Source: Parabacteroides sp. (lineage in GTDB: Bacteria; Bacteroidota; Bacteroidia; Bacteroidales; Tannerellaceae). Taken from it: a stretch of 13,872 nt of DNA. A program made the position numbers and the translations under genes. Each line of letters opens with the position of its first letter. Position 1 is the first letter of the stretch. The stretch lies in NCBI GenBank assembly GCA_020026285.1, contig JAHHQS010000106.1:1-13872 (forward strand), read 5' to 3'. Under the pieces are notes generated by a model. The model had not been told where the DNA came from. It saw only the letters and a list, made by a program, of their open reading frames with translations, and ran no database searches. Shown piece after piece: positions 1-7,403 of the stretch.

Positions 1-86
1 AATACCGTAAACTTTCACCGGACATTGTATCTCCTCCGACGAGATATTCAAGTCCTGTTTGTAATCGTTATAAAGCTTTTCTGTAA
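1..86. other. Window edge; possible end of a truncated gene, undecided
   Basis: No gene can be assigned here with confidence. On the plus strand one frame is open from the edge to a TAA at 84-86, about 28 codons, immediately before the terminator that closes the minus-strand operon. That would fit the 3' end of a convergent gene. A minus-strand frame is also open across the stretch but has no convincing start. The segment is too short to separate these possibilities, and I recognise no family in either reading. Confidence 0.2.
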
Positions 87-130
87 AAAAATAAGACACA
101 ATCTGTTTTAATAACCAAGATTGTGTCTTA
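85..130 (-). terminator. Rho-independent terminator after DUF4293 gene
   Basis: A perfect 13-bp inverted repeat pairs 92-104 with 118-130 around a 13-nt loop. Read on the minus strand, the stem is followed at once by a run of seven T (complement of 85-91). This is a textbook intrinsic terminator for transcription leaving the gene that ends at 168. In the plus direction the stem is not followed by a T run, so it should work mainly on the minus strand. Confidence 0.9.
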
Positions 131-167
131 CTAAATAGGGCTATATAGACAAAAGAAATAAATTCTA

Positions 168-632
168 TTATCTCAATCTGTTTAGAGAGCGTACCAAAGC
201 TTCATCTGCGCCGATATTACGAATGGCCAGATAATTCAGTATCAAACTTACAAAAGGGAATGTTAATGCAATTTTACCAGTTATAGAAGGATCTCCTAAT
301 TGGTTGGATGCGCTCCAGATATAGTAGGCGTATAACCCATAAAATCCTAACATAAGAATAGAATTGAATACACTTAATCTGATTTGAAGAATACGATTCT
401 TAAACAGGAAAATTGTAACCAGTGCTATTAAGGCGATAATGGCTGTTAATGCAAACATTCCCCAAGTTGGATAAACTAATTCTGGTTCTTTAGCCAGCAT
501 GGTATAAATACCAGAAGTATCAAATTTGAAAAGTTCTTCACCAATCTGAAGGATTGTCAGAGGTAAAAATAGAGTTGTTGTCATTAGTATGGCAACAAGA
601 AGTAAATAAACTGTTTGAATTCTTTGTATCAT
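168..632 (-). CDS. DUF4293 family membrane protein
   Basis: A 154-residue integral membrane protein with four hydrophobic segments, at about residues 7-28, 56-77, 86-108 and 122-136, separated by short loops. The start MIQRIQTVYLLLVA, the size and the position downstream of bamD and rpoZ match the DUF4293 family of Bacteroidota, whose function is unknown to me. It probably sits in the inner membrane. It is separated from rpoZ by 154 bp that contain a strong hairpin terminator, and I saw no good promoter in the remaining upstream stretch, so expression may depend on read-through. A perfect terminator follows its stop. Confidence 0.8.
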   Translation of the reverse strand: MIQRIQTVYLLLVAILMTTTLFLPLTILQIGEELFKFDTSGIYTMLAKEPELVYPTWGMFALTAIIALIALVTIFLFKNRILQIRLSVFNSILMLGFYGLYAYYIWSASNQLGDPSITGKIALTFPFVSLILNYLAIRNIGADEALVRSLNRLR

Positions 633-673
633 AATCTTTATTTTTCTGATGGAATAGATTCCTTTTTGTCCCT

Positions 674-745
674 AAAAAAGGAGCAATTAATAAAAAGTCT
701 TTTCTTTGTCATTACGACTTGAAAAACCTTATTAATTGCTCCTTT
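674..745 (-). terminator. Hairpin terminator between rpoZ and DUF4293 gene
   Basis: A perfect 17-bp inverted repeat pairs 677-693 with 729-745. The 35-nt loop contains a further 5-bp stem (AAGTC at 695-699 with GACTT at 716-720). On the minus strand the arm ends in a run of T (complement of 674-679). The structure should terminate, or partly attenuate, transcripts coming from bamD-rpoZ before the DUF4293 gene. Confidence 0.75.
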
Positions 746-786
746 ATCTTAGATTTGTTGTAAGCAAATATTAATTCCGGCAAATA

Positions 787-1119
787 TTAGAAATTATTCT
801 TTTCTTTTGCTGGATTTCTGTAGTAAATTTTACCATCTTCATATTCCTTAGCTGCAATCAGTGTTGGTTTCGGTAATTTTTCGTAATAACGAGAAATTTC
901 AATTTGTTCTCTGTTTTCGAACACTTCTTCCAGATTGTCATTGTAAGAGGCGAACTCTTGAAGTTTCTTTTCCAGATCCTGTTTCATTTCAACACTAATC
1001 TGATTTGCCCGCTTTGAAATAATCGCTACAGTTTCATACACATTACCTGTGTCTGCACATAATTCTACCATGTTACGGGTAATTGTGTTTGATGGAGCGT
1101 TAGTTTTTCTGTAATCCAT
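787..1119 (-). CDS. rpoZ: RNA polymerase omega subunit (Rpb6-type, Bacteroidota form)
   Basis: A 110-residue protein of the RNA polymerase Rpb6/omega family. The core is the N-terminal half, including the stretch NMVELCADTGNVYETVAIIS and then KRANQIS, which is the conserved omega/Rpb6 helix region that clamps the beta-prime subunit and helps assembly of the polymerase. The C-terminal extension, from about residue 55, is charged and rich in Glu, Lys and Tyr, as is usual for this group. It lies 27 bp downstream of bamD on the same strand, so the two are probably co-transcribed. The hairpin at 674-745 closes this unit. Some databases label this family only as a hypothetical protein; I prefer omega on motif and position. 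Confidence 0.85.
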   Translation of the reverse strand: MDYRKTNAPSNTITRNMVELCADTGNVYETVAIISKRANQISVEMKQDLEKKLQEFASYNDNLEEVFENREQIEISRYYEKLPKPTLIAAKEYEDGKIYYRNPAKEKNNF

Positions 1120-1146
1120 ACTTCGTTTATATTGATAATATTTAGA

Positions 1147-1956
1147 TTAATACGTATTTTTTATTCGTTTATTAGCATAATTAAAATACTTGGTAGCATT
1201 TTTCATATACTTGCCTTCAGGATATTCATTAGCATAGTTGTAATATTCGTCGACAACGTCTCTATATCGGCCTTGTAACTTTTCATCAACACTGACTAAT
1301 GCTAATTCATATTTGGCACGAAGCGTTAAGAACATAAATTCTTCACGATATTTGGAATATGGATAATTCTTTAAAGCATTTTCGGCTGTGATTACAGCTG
1401 ATAAATAATTGTTACCCATATATGTTCCCAAGTTAAAATATAATTTGGTTGCAAGAAGTTCCTTTAAGGCTAGCTTTTCCTGCAGTTCAAATAATATTTT
1501 TTGTGCTTCTTCTGCTCTTTCACTTTGTGGATAGTAATCCAAATACAATTGCAATTGTTCAATTGCTTTATATGTCTGAGTCTGATCCAATTTTGGATCC
1601 GGTGAATCCAGATATAAACCATACCCTGAATAGAAACGAGATAATTCAGTATATTCTCCTTTTGGATATGTCTTATAATAAGTTTCAAAGAAATCTGATG
1701 CAGTCTGATAATCTTTTTGTCCGTAATAGCTTTGAGCTAACAGATATAAAGACTCTTCGGCATGACTTGTTCCTTTAAAGATTGTATATAATTCATCTAA
1801 AAGAGTAACAGCCTTGGAATATTGTTTAGCGTTAAAATATTTTTTTGCATAAGAATACTTCAATTCATAATCTGTGCTTTTTAATATCTTGTTATATTCT
1901 CCACAAGAGGTAAACAAGACAGCACTCATCATCAATAAAAATACGATCTTTTTCAT
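1147..1956 (-). CDS. bamD: Outer membrane protein assembly factor BamD
   Basis: A 269-residue lipoprotein. Residues 1-17 form a signal peptide with lipobox LFTSC, so Cys18 should be lipidated. The mature part is a chain of TPR-like helical repeats (for example YSYAKKYFNAKQYSKAVTLL and SLYLLAQSYYGQKDYQTASD), the layout of BamD/YfiO. In the family, BamD works on the periplasmic face of the outer membrane with BamA to insert beta-barrel proteins and is essential in Escherichia coli. The N-terminal motif CGEYNKILKSTDYELKY is typical of the Bacteroidota form. It has its own promoter directly upstream (1976-2006) and probably forms a two-gene unit with rpoZ. Confidence 0.93.
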   Translation of the reverse strand: MKKIVFLLMMSAVLFTSCGEYNKILKSTDYELKYSYAKKYFNAKQYSKAVTLLDELYTIFKGTSHAEESLYLLAQSYYGQKDYQTASDFFETYYKTYPKGEYTELSRFYSGYGLYLDSPDPKLDQTQTYKAIEQLQLYLDYYPQSERAEEAQKILFELQEKLALKELLATKLYFNLGTYMGNNYLSAVITAENALKNYPYSKYREEFMFLTLRAKYELALVSVDEKLQGRYRDVVDEYYNYANEYPEGKYMKNATKYFNYANKRIKNTY

Positions 1957-1975
1957 TCAACATACTTTTAGCGTG

Positions 1976-2006
1976 CAAAGATAACAATTTTTTTGCCTAA
2001 TACAAG
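1976..2006 (-). promoter_or_regulatory. Bacteroides-type promoter for bamD-rpoZ
   Basis: Read on the minus strand, TATCTTTG (complement of 1976-1983) fits the -7 consensus TAnnTTTG exactly. It is preceded, after a 19-bp spacer, by CTTG (complement of 2003-2006), three of four bases of the -33 box TTTG. Transcription should start near 1969, leaving a short leader before the bamD start at 1956. This separates bamD transcription from the ACT gene upstream. Confidence 0.75.
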
Positions 2007-2022
2007 GTTGTTGCTTAAATTA

Positions 2023-2448
2023 TTACAATTTATATAAATCACTCGCTGCAAGCAATTCCAGTTTGTTTTCTTTTAATACTGCAGCACATCGTTCAACATT
2101 ATCGGGCCTGATGATTACATTTGCTGCATCTTTTTGTGCAAAAGCATACATATATTCAACAAAAATTCCATTTTCTGTTATAATGTTCATTGCTTTGGCC
2201 AAAGCACCTGGTTGGTCTGGACAATGCAAACAAATCACATCAGCAACACTGACTGCATATAAATGTTCTTTTAGAACAGCAATTGCTTTTTCTGTATCAG
2301 AGACAATTAATCTAAGGATACCGAAATCTGAATTTTCAGAAACTGTAAAGGCAGACATATTTACGCCTGCATCGCCTAAGATATTAGCAACTTCTGTAAA
2401 GCGACCTTTTTTATTCTCTAGAAAGATTGATAATTGTTTAATTAGCAT
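2023..2448 (-). CDS. Tandem ACT-domain amino-acid-binding protein
   Basis: A 141-residue protein made of two consecutive ACT domains, roughly residues 1-68 (QLSIFLENKKGRFTEVANIL, then GVNMSAFTVSE) and 70-141 (VICLHCPDQPGALAKAMNII, then GIFVEYMYAF). ACT domains bind amino acids and usually act allosterically, but no catalytic domain is attached here. The stop of paaK lies 24 bp upstream, so the two are likely co-transcribed. Stand-alone double-ACT proteins next to phenylacetate-CoA ligase are a recurring arrangement, often with indolepyruvate ferredoxin oxidoreductase genes. A role in sensing aromatic amino acids is therefore plausible but inferred. Confidence 0.85.
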   Translation of the reverse strand: MLIKQLSIFLENKKGRFTEVANILGDAGVNMSAFTVSENSDFGILRLIVSDTEKAIAVLKEHLYAVSVADVICLHCPDQPGALAKAMNIITENGIFVEYMYAFAQKDAANVIIRPDNVERCAAVLKENKLELLAASDLYKL

Positions 2449-2472
2449 AAATAAAATCCTTTCTTTAATTGA

Positions 2473-3774
2473 TTATTCAAATTTACGTTTATCAATAACA
2501 TGTTTTGCTTTGCCCATACTACGTTCGATGCTGCGTGGCTCAACGATTTTGATATCAGGCTGCAAACCGATTACACTCTGAATTCGATTCGTGATCTTTT
2601 TCTTCAAAGCAATCATTTTATTCATTTCGTCAGTATAATATTCTGGACGAACTTCTACCTGAATCTGGAATGTATCAGTGTTGTTTACACGATCAACAAC
2701 AATTAGATAATGAGCTTCAAATTCCGGCATTTCCAAAATTACGGATTCTACTTGAGAAGGGAAAACGTTTACACCACGAATAATTAGCATATCGTCACTT
2801 CTTCCTAGAATTCTATCCATTCTGACTGTTGTTCTTCCACACTTGCATTTTTCGTAGATCAGGCGAGTAAGATCGCGTGTCCTATAACGAAGCATTGGCA
2901 TACCTTCTTTTGTCAAGGTTGTGAAGACTAATTCTCCAATTTCACCGGGTTCTACCGGTTCTAATGTCTTGGGATCAACAATTTCTGGGAAGAAATGGTC
3001 TTCCTGCAGGTGAGTACCATTTTGACATTCACATTCACCGCCAACACCTGGACCGCAGATTTCGGTTAATCCATAGATATCGTAGGCTTTAATGTGTAAA
3101 GATTCCTGTAATTCTTTACGCATGTTTTCAGTCCAGGGTTCTGCACCGAAAATACCTGTCTTAAGTTTGAATTCGTTTAAAGGAATACCTGAATTTTTGA
3201 TTGTCTCGGCCAGATATAAAGCATAGGATGGGGTACAGGCAATTGCTTTTGCTCCGAAGTCGTGCATTAACTGGATTTGTTTCTGTGTATTACCACTACT
3301 CATAGGAATAACGGTTCCACCAATATTTTGTACGCCATTATGAAGACCAAGACCTCCAGTAAACATTCCGTATCCGTAAGAGACTTGAACCGAATCATTT
3401 TTATTTAAACCATAAGCAGTCAGACAGCGTGCAATAACTTCTTCCCATATAGCAAGGTCTTTTCTTGTATATCCTACGACGATAGGTTTTCCTGTAGTTC
3501 CTGATGATGCGTGTAAACGAACAATCTCGGACATTGGTACGGCCATAAGTCCAAATGGATAATTATCTCTTAAATCTTGCTTGACAGTAAAAGGCAGTTT
3601 GGTTATGTCATCTATAGATTGAATGTCTTCAGGTGTAACACCTAATTCCTGCATTTTTTTTCTATAAAAAGGAGTATTGTGATATGCATGTTCAACTACT
3701 CTTCTCAATCTGATTCCTTGCAATTTCCGCATTTCCTCACGGTCCATGCATTCTATTGTCTCATTCCAAATCAT
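2473..3774 (-). CDS. paaK: Phenylacetate-CoA ligase
   Basis: A 433-residue AMP-forming adenylate ligase of the PaaK family. It should activate phenylacetate, or a related aryl acetate, with ATP and CoA in the cytoplasm. Visible motifs are the phosphate-binding loop SSGTTGKP (residues 90-97), the adenylation motif YGLTEICGPG (234-243), RYRTRDLT (297-304) and the hinge/C-terminal region GRSDDMLIIRGVNVFPSQVE (from 324). Paired cysteines (ECEC near 247-250 and CKCG near 310-313) could hold a structural metal. In Bacteroidota and archaea this enzyme commonly accompanies indolepyruvate ferredoxin oxidoreductase in aromatic amino acid breakdown; those genes are not in this window. A downstream ACT gene is probably in the same operon. 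Length is normal for the family. Confidence 0.92.
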   Translation of the reverse strand: MIWNETIECMDREEMRKLQGIRLRRVVEHAYHNTPFYRKKMQELGVTPEDIQSIDDITKLPFTVKQDLRDNYPFGLMAVPMSEIVRLHASSGTTGKPIVVGYTRKDLAIWEEVIARCLTAYGLNKNDSVQVSYGYGMFTGGLGLHNGVQNIGGTVIPMSSGNTQKQIQLMHDFGAKAIACTPSYALYLAETIKNSGIPLNEFKLKTGIFGAEPWTENMRKELQESLHIKAYDIYGLTEICGPGVGGECECQNGTHLQEDHFFPEIVDPKTLEPVEPGEIGELVFTTLTKEGMPMLRYRTRDLTRLIYEKCKCGRTTVRMDRILGRSDDMLIIRGVNVFPSQVESVILEMPEFEAHYLIVVDRVNNTDTFQIQVEVRPEYYTDEMNKMIALKKKITNRIQSVIGLQPDIKIVEPRSIERSMGKAKHVIDKRKFE

Positions 3775-3816
3775 GTTTTTTCTGGATATTATTGTTAAGT
3801 TTAAATTAAAATCGAC

Positions 3817-3848
3817 GAAAATTAATAACTTTTTTATTAAGGTCCAAA
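3817..3848 (-). promoter_or_regulatory. Probable promoter for paaK-ACT
   Basis: On the minus strand TTTG (complement of 3845-3848) is followed after 20 bp by TAATTTTC (complement of 3817-3824). This matches the Bacteroides -33 box fully and the -7 box TAnnTTTG at all but the last base. The predicted start, near 3810, gives a leader of about 36 nt before the paaK start at 3774. Confidence 0.55.
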
Positions 3849-3902
3849 AAAATGTAGAAAATGTTTGTTTTCAGCAAAGAATCGATGAGTCAAATAAATT
3901 GT

Positions 3903-3910
3903 TAATTTTG
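3903..3910 (+). promoter_or_regulatory. Possible -7 box for the MFS transporter gene
   Basis: TAATTTTG fits the Bacteroides -7 consensus TAnnTTTG exactly and lies 30 bp before the chosen ATG at 3941. No TTTG is seen at the expected -33 distance, so this is a partial match only. Together with the paaK promoter it would make the 166-bp interval 3775-3940 a divergent control region. Confidence 0.4.
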
Positions 3911-3940
3911 CAATTGAATTGTAGAATTGGTGAGTTTGTT

Positions 3941-5110
3941 ATGAATCGAAATATTATAGCTCTTTATTTGGTGAAGTTTTCGAAGTGGTTTTCGTTAATT
4001 ATGCCCATTATCGTCTTGTTTTACGAAGAACATGGTTTAGGTTTGCAAGATGTTTTTGTTTTGAAGAGTGTGTATTCACTGGTTGCTGTTACATTAGAGA
4101 TACCTTCAGGATATTTGGCAGACGTTTGGGGAAGAAAAAAATGTTTGGTTTCCGGATGTTTCCTTTTCTTTATCGGAATTTCTGTATATGCATTGACATC
4201 TTCTTTTGTGGCTTTCTTATGTGCTGAAATATTGTTAGGGGTGGGGCAGACTTTAGTAAATGGAGCCGATTCGGCTTTATTATATGATACAACATTGTAT
4301 TTTAAGAAAGAGAACCAATATTTAAAATATGAGGGCCTTATTACAATGGTTGGTAATTTTGCAGAGGCTTTGGCTGGTGTCTTTGGAGGTCTTTTGGCTG
4401 TTTATTCCTTACGCTTGCCTTTCTATGCTCAAGTAGGAGTAGCCTTTATTGGTATTCCGGCTGCATTGTCTTTACAGGAATTTAATATGAAAGGCAAGGT
4501 TCAGAGTCCGATAACTGAAATTGTCAGGATAATCAAATATTCATTATTTACCAATAGAAAATTGTGTTGTAATATAATGTATTCCGGAATTATTGGTGCT
4601 GCCACATTAACGATGGCTTGGTTTGTTCAACCTGTGCTGATATATCTTGATACACCAACTTCATGGTTCGGTATTATTTGGACTGTACTTAATTTAACGG
4701 TTGGAATTGCTGCTTTAAGTTCGGATAAAATAGAAAAGATAATAGGGATGAATAAAATGAATCTCCTGATTTTGGTCTGCATAGCCGGAGGATATTTTGC
4801 TTTAGCCTATAATCTTACTTATTACGGTTTGTTTATTCTTCTATTATTTTACATAGTTCGAGGTTTTGCTACTCCTGTATTGAAAGGATATATCAATCAA
4901 TTGACATTTTCAGAGATGCGCGCAACAGTTCTGTCTATTCGAAATTTTGTGATACGTTTGATGTTTGCCGGTGCAGCACCTTTTGTCGGGTGGTTGAATG
5001 ATGTGTATTCATTAAAGATTGCATTGTTGACATCTGCCGCTATCATTCTTATTCCAGGGTTATTCTTCCTGCTGTTAAGCTTTGATGTAAATAGAAAAAT
5101 ACAGAGTTAA
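3941..5110 (+). CDS. Major facilitator superfamily (MFS) transporter
   Basis: A 389-residue inner-membrane transporter with about twelve hydrophobic segments. The MFS signature between helices 2 and 3 is clear: SGYLADVWGRKKCLVSG, about residues 55-71. The substrate cannot be read from the sequence; proteins of this shape include drug efflux pumps and small-metabolite exporters. I chose the ATG at 3941 rather than the longer open frame from 3746. The extra 65 residues are Lys/Asn-rich and not membrane-like, overlap the paaK start and would span both divergent promoters, while MNRNIIALYLVKFSKWF begins the first membrane helix directly. It is convergent with the LuxR gene, with only 17 bp between the two stops. 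Confidence 0.85.
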   Translation: MNRNIIALYLVKFSKWFSLIMPIIVLFYEEHGLGLQDVFVLKSVYSLVAVTLEIPSGYLADVWGRKKCLVSGCFLFFIGISVYALTSSFVAFLCAEILLGVGQTLVNGADSALLYDTTLYFKKENQYLKYEGLITMVGNFAEALAGVFGGLLAVYSLRLPFYAQVGVAFIGIPAALSLQEFNMKGKVQSPITEIVRIIKYSLFTNRKLCCNIMYSGIIGAATLTMAWFVQPVLIYLDTPTSWFGIIWTVLNLTVGIAALSSDKIEKIIGMNKMNLLILVCIAGGYFALAYNLTYYGLFILLLFYIVRGFATPVLKGYINQLTFSEMRATVLSIRNFVIRLMFAGAAPFVGWLNDVYSLKIALLTSAAIILIPGLFFLLLSFDVNRKIQS

Positions 5111-5127
5111 GATTTTCAGACTTTGTC

Positions 5128-5697
5128 TTATAAACCGATTTCTTCGCCTGAAATGAATCCGTTCATGATAGCATAAAAAGTCAATCCTGAAACGGTCTTT
5201 ATCCCCAGTTTGGCTGTTATGTTTTTTCTATGGGTCAATACCGTATTCAAACTGATGTTTAAATGATCAGCTATTTCCTTGTTGGTATATCCATGTACAA
5301 TCTCTTGTAAAACGTTTATTTCACGGCTGGACAATTCTTTATTGTTATCTCCGTTTGTATTGTTTTCTGATAACAGGATTGGCTCTAATCTTTCCAGTAT
5401 TGTTTCTAAAGAACTATGTGTTGAGATTATGTTTCCTGTTGGCAGTTTGTCTTCTTCTTTATTGACTAATACAATGACTTTACTTCTTCGAGGTAAGAAA
5501 TAATCAAGATTCGTAATATAAGCATTTGTATCAATCAAGTAAAAGTCAAAGGAATCGGGTTGCTTCTCTAAAAATGAAGACGAATTAGAAAAATATGAAA
5601 TTTCTAATGGCGAAAAATACTCCTTAAGTATGCGTTCGATACCAAAAAACTGGAGTGTATCTTCTAATAGAATGGCTATTTGTTTGTCATTTACCAT
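5128..5697 (-). CDS. LuxR/NarL-type transcriptional regulator with receiver-like domain
   Basis: A 189-residue regulator. The C-terminal part, residues 122-182, is a LuxR/FixJ helix-turn-helix: LSSREINVLQEI, then GYTNKEIADHLNIS and TVLTHRKNITAKLGI, which contains the recognition helix. Residues 5-108 fold like a response-regulator receiver. An acidic pair (Glu12-Asp13) and a candidate phospho-acceptor Asp56 are present, but the usual Thr/Ser after strand 4 is Val (VIVLVNKE) and the conserved Lys after strand 5 is absent. Phosphorylation control is therefore doubtful. No histidine kinase lies nearby. Its start overlaps the end of the RIC-like gene by 11 bp, which implies translational coupling and suggests that the RIC-like protein is its sensor partner. 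It is last in the putative five-gene operon and a candidate autoregulator. Confidence 0.85.
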   Translation of the reverse strand: MVNDKQIAILLEDTLQFFGIERILKEYFSPLEISYFSNSSSFLEKQPDSFDFYLIDTNAYITNLDYFLPRRSKVIVLVNKEEDKLPTGNIISTHSSLETILERLEPILLSENNTNGDNNKELSSREINVLQEIVHGYTNKEIADHLNISLNTVLTHRKNITAKLGIKTVSGLTFYAIMNGFISGEEIGL

Positions 5698-6424
5698 TAT
5701 TTTCGTCTTTCTTTTTAAGAGATAGTTCCATTTTTTGAATAATTGGAGAAAGAATTTTACAACGAATATGGTTATGTTGTCTTATATCTTTTTCCAAACT
5801 ACTGATTGCAAAAATAACGGCATAGCAAAGATTTTCATTATAATCACCCGAAAGATGTTTGATCATAATGCTCTTCAGATCTGCCAGAAGTGCTTCTAAA
5901 CTATCGTCTGTAGACTCTATACTTTTACTGGTCGTATTAAAAGCTTCTTCATCGAAAGAAGGATCATTTTGAACCTTCATGCTCAAATCCAAACAATACG
6001 GGAACCATTCCGTTTCATCTTTATTTATTTGCGCCGTTAAAAGCTCTTTGAAAGAGGAGTAGAACTTTTCAATTAAATTCAATGTCGCATTGTTTGATGT
6101 ACTTTGAGATATGAAAAGATTTAAATGTCTCCCAATATTCGGTAGCTGATATCGTAAATAATACTGGTTGGTCTTAATTAAATAATTAATGATTTTGGAT
6201 ACGTGAAAAGCCTTTAGTCTCTTTTCAGGAAAGTATTCTTCGTACAGAAAAGTATTGATTATTATCAATAGAAAATCTGTATCAAGATTATGGTCCTGAC
6301 AGATTTCACGAATTGTTTTATCCTGTAAACCTAATCGTATTCCTAATCGATTAATAACAGGAATGAGTGAAGTATGTTCTTCAACAACTTCACTCATTGA
6401 CATATTTGATTGAATTAAAGCCAT
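5687..6424 (-). CDS. ScdA/YtfE (RIC)-like hemerythrin-fold protein with most metal ligands missing
   Basis: A 245-residue cytoplasmic protein. Residues 10-57 resemble the ScdA N-terminal domain (DUF542), but its paired cysteines are absent (GIRLGLQDK replaces the usual G-x-x-x-CC region). Residues 75-235 follow the hemerythrin-like order of RIC/YtfE di-iron proteins: TNQYYLRYQLP (85-95), LLTAQINKDETEWFPY (128-143) and LEKDIRQHNHIRCKILSP (210-227). By-eye alignment puts Asn86/Gln87, Gln132, Asp136 and Arg221 where His or Glu ligands are expected; His217 and His219 remain. Classic RIC proteins repair iron-sulfur clusters after nitrosative stress. This one may have become a ligand or protein-interaction sensor. 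It lies 1 bp after the isomerase gene and overlaps the LuxR gene by 11 bp. The family call is fairly safe; loss of metal is inferred. Confidence 0.65.
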   Translation of the reverse strand: MALIQSNMSMSEVVEEHTSLIPVINRLGIRLGLQDKTIREICQDHNLDTDFLLIIINTFLYEEYFPEKRLKAFHVSKIINYLIKTNQYYLRYQLPNIGRHLNLFISQSTSNNATLNLIEKFYSSFKELLTAQINKDETEWFPYCLDLSMKVQNDPSFDEEAFNTTSKSIESTDDSLEALLADLKSIMIKHLSGDYNENLCYAVIFAISSLEKDIRQHNHIRCKILSPIIQKMELSLKKKDENNGK

Positions 6425-6425
6425 A

Positions 6426-7388
6426 TTAAGCTTCTTCCCACTGCTTACGGATTAAATTTAAAGCGTTGATTACAGCAGCTGCACGGTCTTTACTCTGACA
6501 GCCACATTCGAAACTGATGTATTTGTTGTATCCAATAGCCTTTAAGCCTTTGAATCCATCAACATAGTTATCAGCATCACCATCTTCACCCGGCATGCTT
6601 CTACGTTTACGGCTTGCTATATGAACATGCTGTAAATATTTACCTGCAGAAATAAATGCACCCATATCTGAAGTTTCTTCCCAAGTCATATGCCAGAAAT
6701 CGCCCATACAACGAACACCTGGATTATTCAGGTCTCGACAGATAGATGCTGCATCAGCAACTTGTCTTAAATAGAAACATTCTTTACGGTTAAGAGGTTC
6801 AAAAATAACACTTGTTCCATGTTCTTTTGCAAAATTTCCCATTTCAGTAAATTGTTCACATAAGAAATCACGGGTCTTCATGTCATGAGGTAATACCGGA
6901 ACCTGACCGTTAAATGCAGGAACAATAATAACACCAACAGATCCAAGTTCACCTGCTGCAGTTATAATTTCTTTCATTGTGTCCATACATTGCTTGCGGA
7001 TAGCCGGATCTGTAGATAAGATAAAACCTTTGAAACCTGCACAGATAGCACTTATTTTAATATTGCGACCTTGCAAGGCTTTTTTTATTTCGTCTACACG
7101 TTTTGACAAGCCATTACCACCTGGTTCGTAACCAACAATACCATTCTTTTCCATGAAGTCGAATTTTTCTTGTAAAGTTTCACCAGGAACGATACGTTCC
7201 TGAACTGAAATATTCAATTTGGCTTCTGGATTATATGGTATACCTTGTTGTTTTTTATCACACTTGTTTTCACATGTACTCTCTGCAGGTTTGGAACCTC
7301 CAGTACATGAAGCAATGGCTGTACTTCCTACAGCCATTGCAGCACCTGAAAGAGATGTTTTCAGGAAGTTTCTTCTATTAATAGTCAT
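6426..7388 (-). CDS. Exported TIM-barrel sugar isomerase/epimerase lipoprotein
   Basis: A 320-residue member of the AP-endonuclease-2/xylose-isomerase-like TIM-barrel family (hydroxypyruvate isomerase, tagatose/psicose epimerase relatives). The N-terminus carries NRRNFLK, a twin-arginine-like signal, followed by a hydrophobic stretch and a lipobox at AIASC (Cys28), so the enzyme should be membrane-anchored on the periplasmic side. Expected metal ligands are visible: Glu197 (FEPLN), Asp230 and His233 (GDFWHM), His256 (HVHIAS) and Glu294 (SFECG). Such enzymes isomerise or epimerise sugars or sugar acids next to a carbonyl. It starts 15 bp after the Gfo/Idh/MocA gene, consistent with consecutive steps on one sugar. 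The substrate is unknown. Confidence 0.85.
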   Translation of the reverse strand: MTINRRNFLKTSLSGAAMAVGSTAIASCTGGSKPAESTCENKCDKKQQGIPYNPEAKLNISVQERIVPGETLQEKFDFMEKNGIVGYEPGGNGLSKRVDEIKKALQGRNIKISAICAGFKGFILSTDPAIRKQCMDTMKEIITAAGELGSVGVIIVPAFNGQVPVLPHDMKTRDFLCEQFTEMGNFAKEHGTSVIFEPLNRKECFYLRQVADAASICRDLNNPGVRCMGDFWHMTWEETSDMGAFISAGKYLQHVHIASRKRRSMPGEDGDADNYVDGFKGLKAIGYNKYISFECGCQSKDRAAAVINALNLIRKQWEEA

Positions 7389-7403
7389 AATGAAATGCTA
7401 TTT

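Noticed and set aside
1449..1778. Plus-strand open frame antisense to bamD
   Set aside because: It lies wholly within the well-supported bamD gene and shows no recognisable domain; it is a frame shadow.
2063..2581. Plus-strand open frame of 172 codons antisense to the ACT gene and end of paaK
   Set aside because: Both minus-strand genes have clear families across this stretch; the antisense product has no coherent motif.
3746..3940. N-terminal extension of the MFS transporter to an earlier start at 3746
   Set aside because: The added residues are not membrane-like, overlap the divergent paaK start and would cover the promoters; the ATG at 3941 begins the first helix directly and follows an exact TAnnTTTG box.
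5111..5128. Small hairpin AGAC-TTT-GTCT between the convergent MFS and LuxR genes
   Set aside because: The stem is only 4 bp with no T run; too weak to call a terminator.
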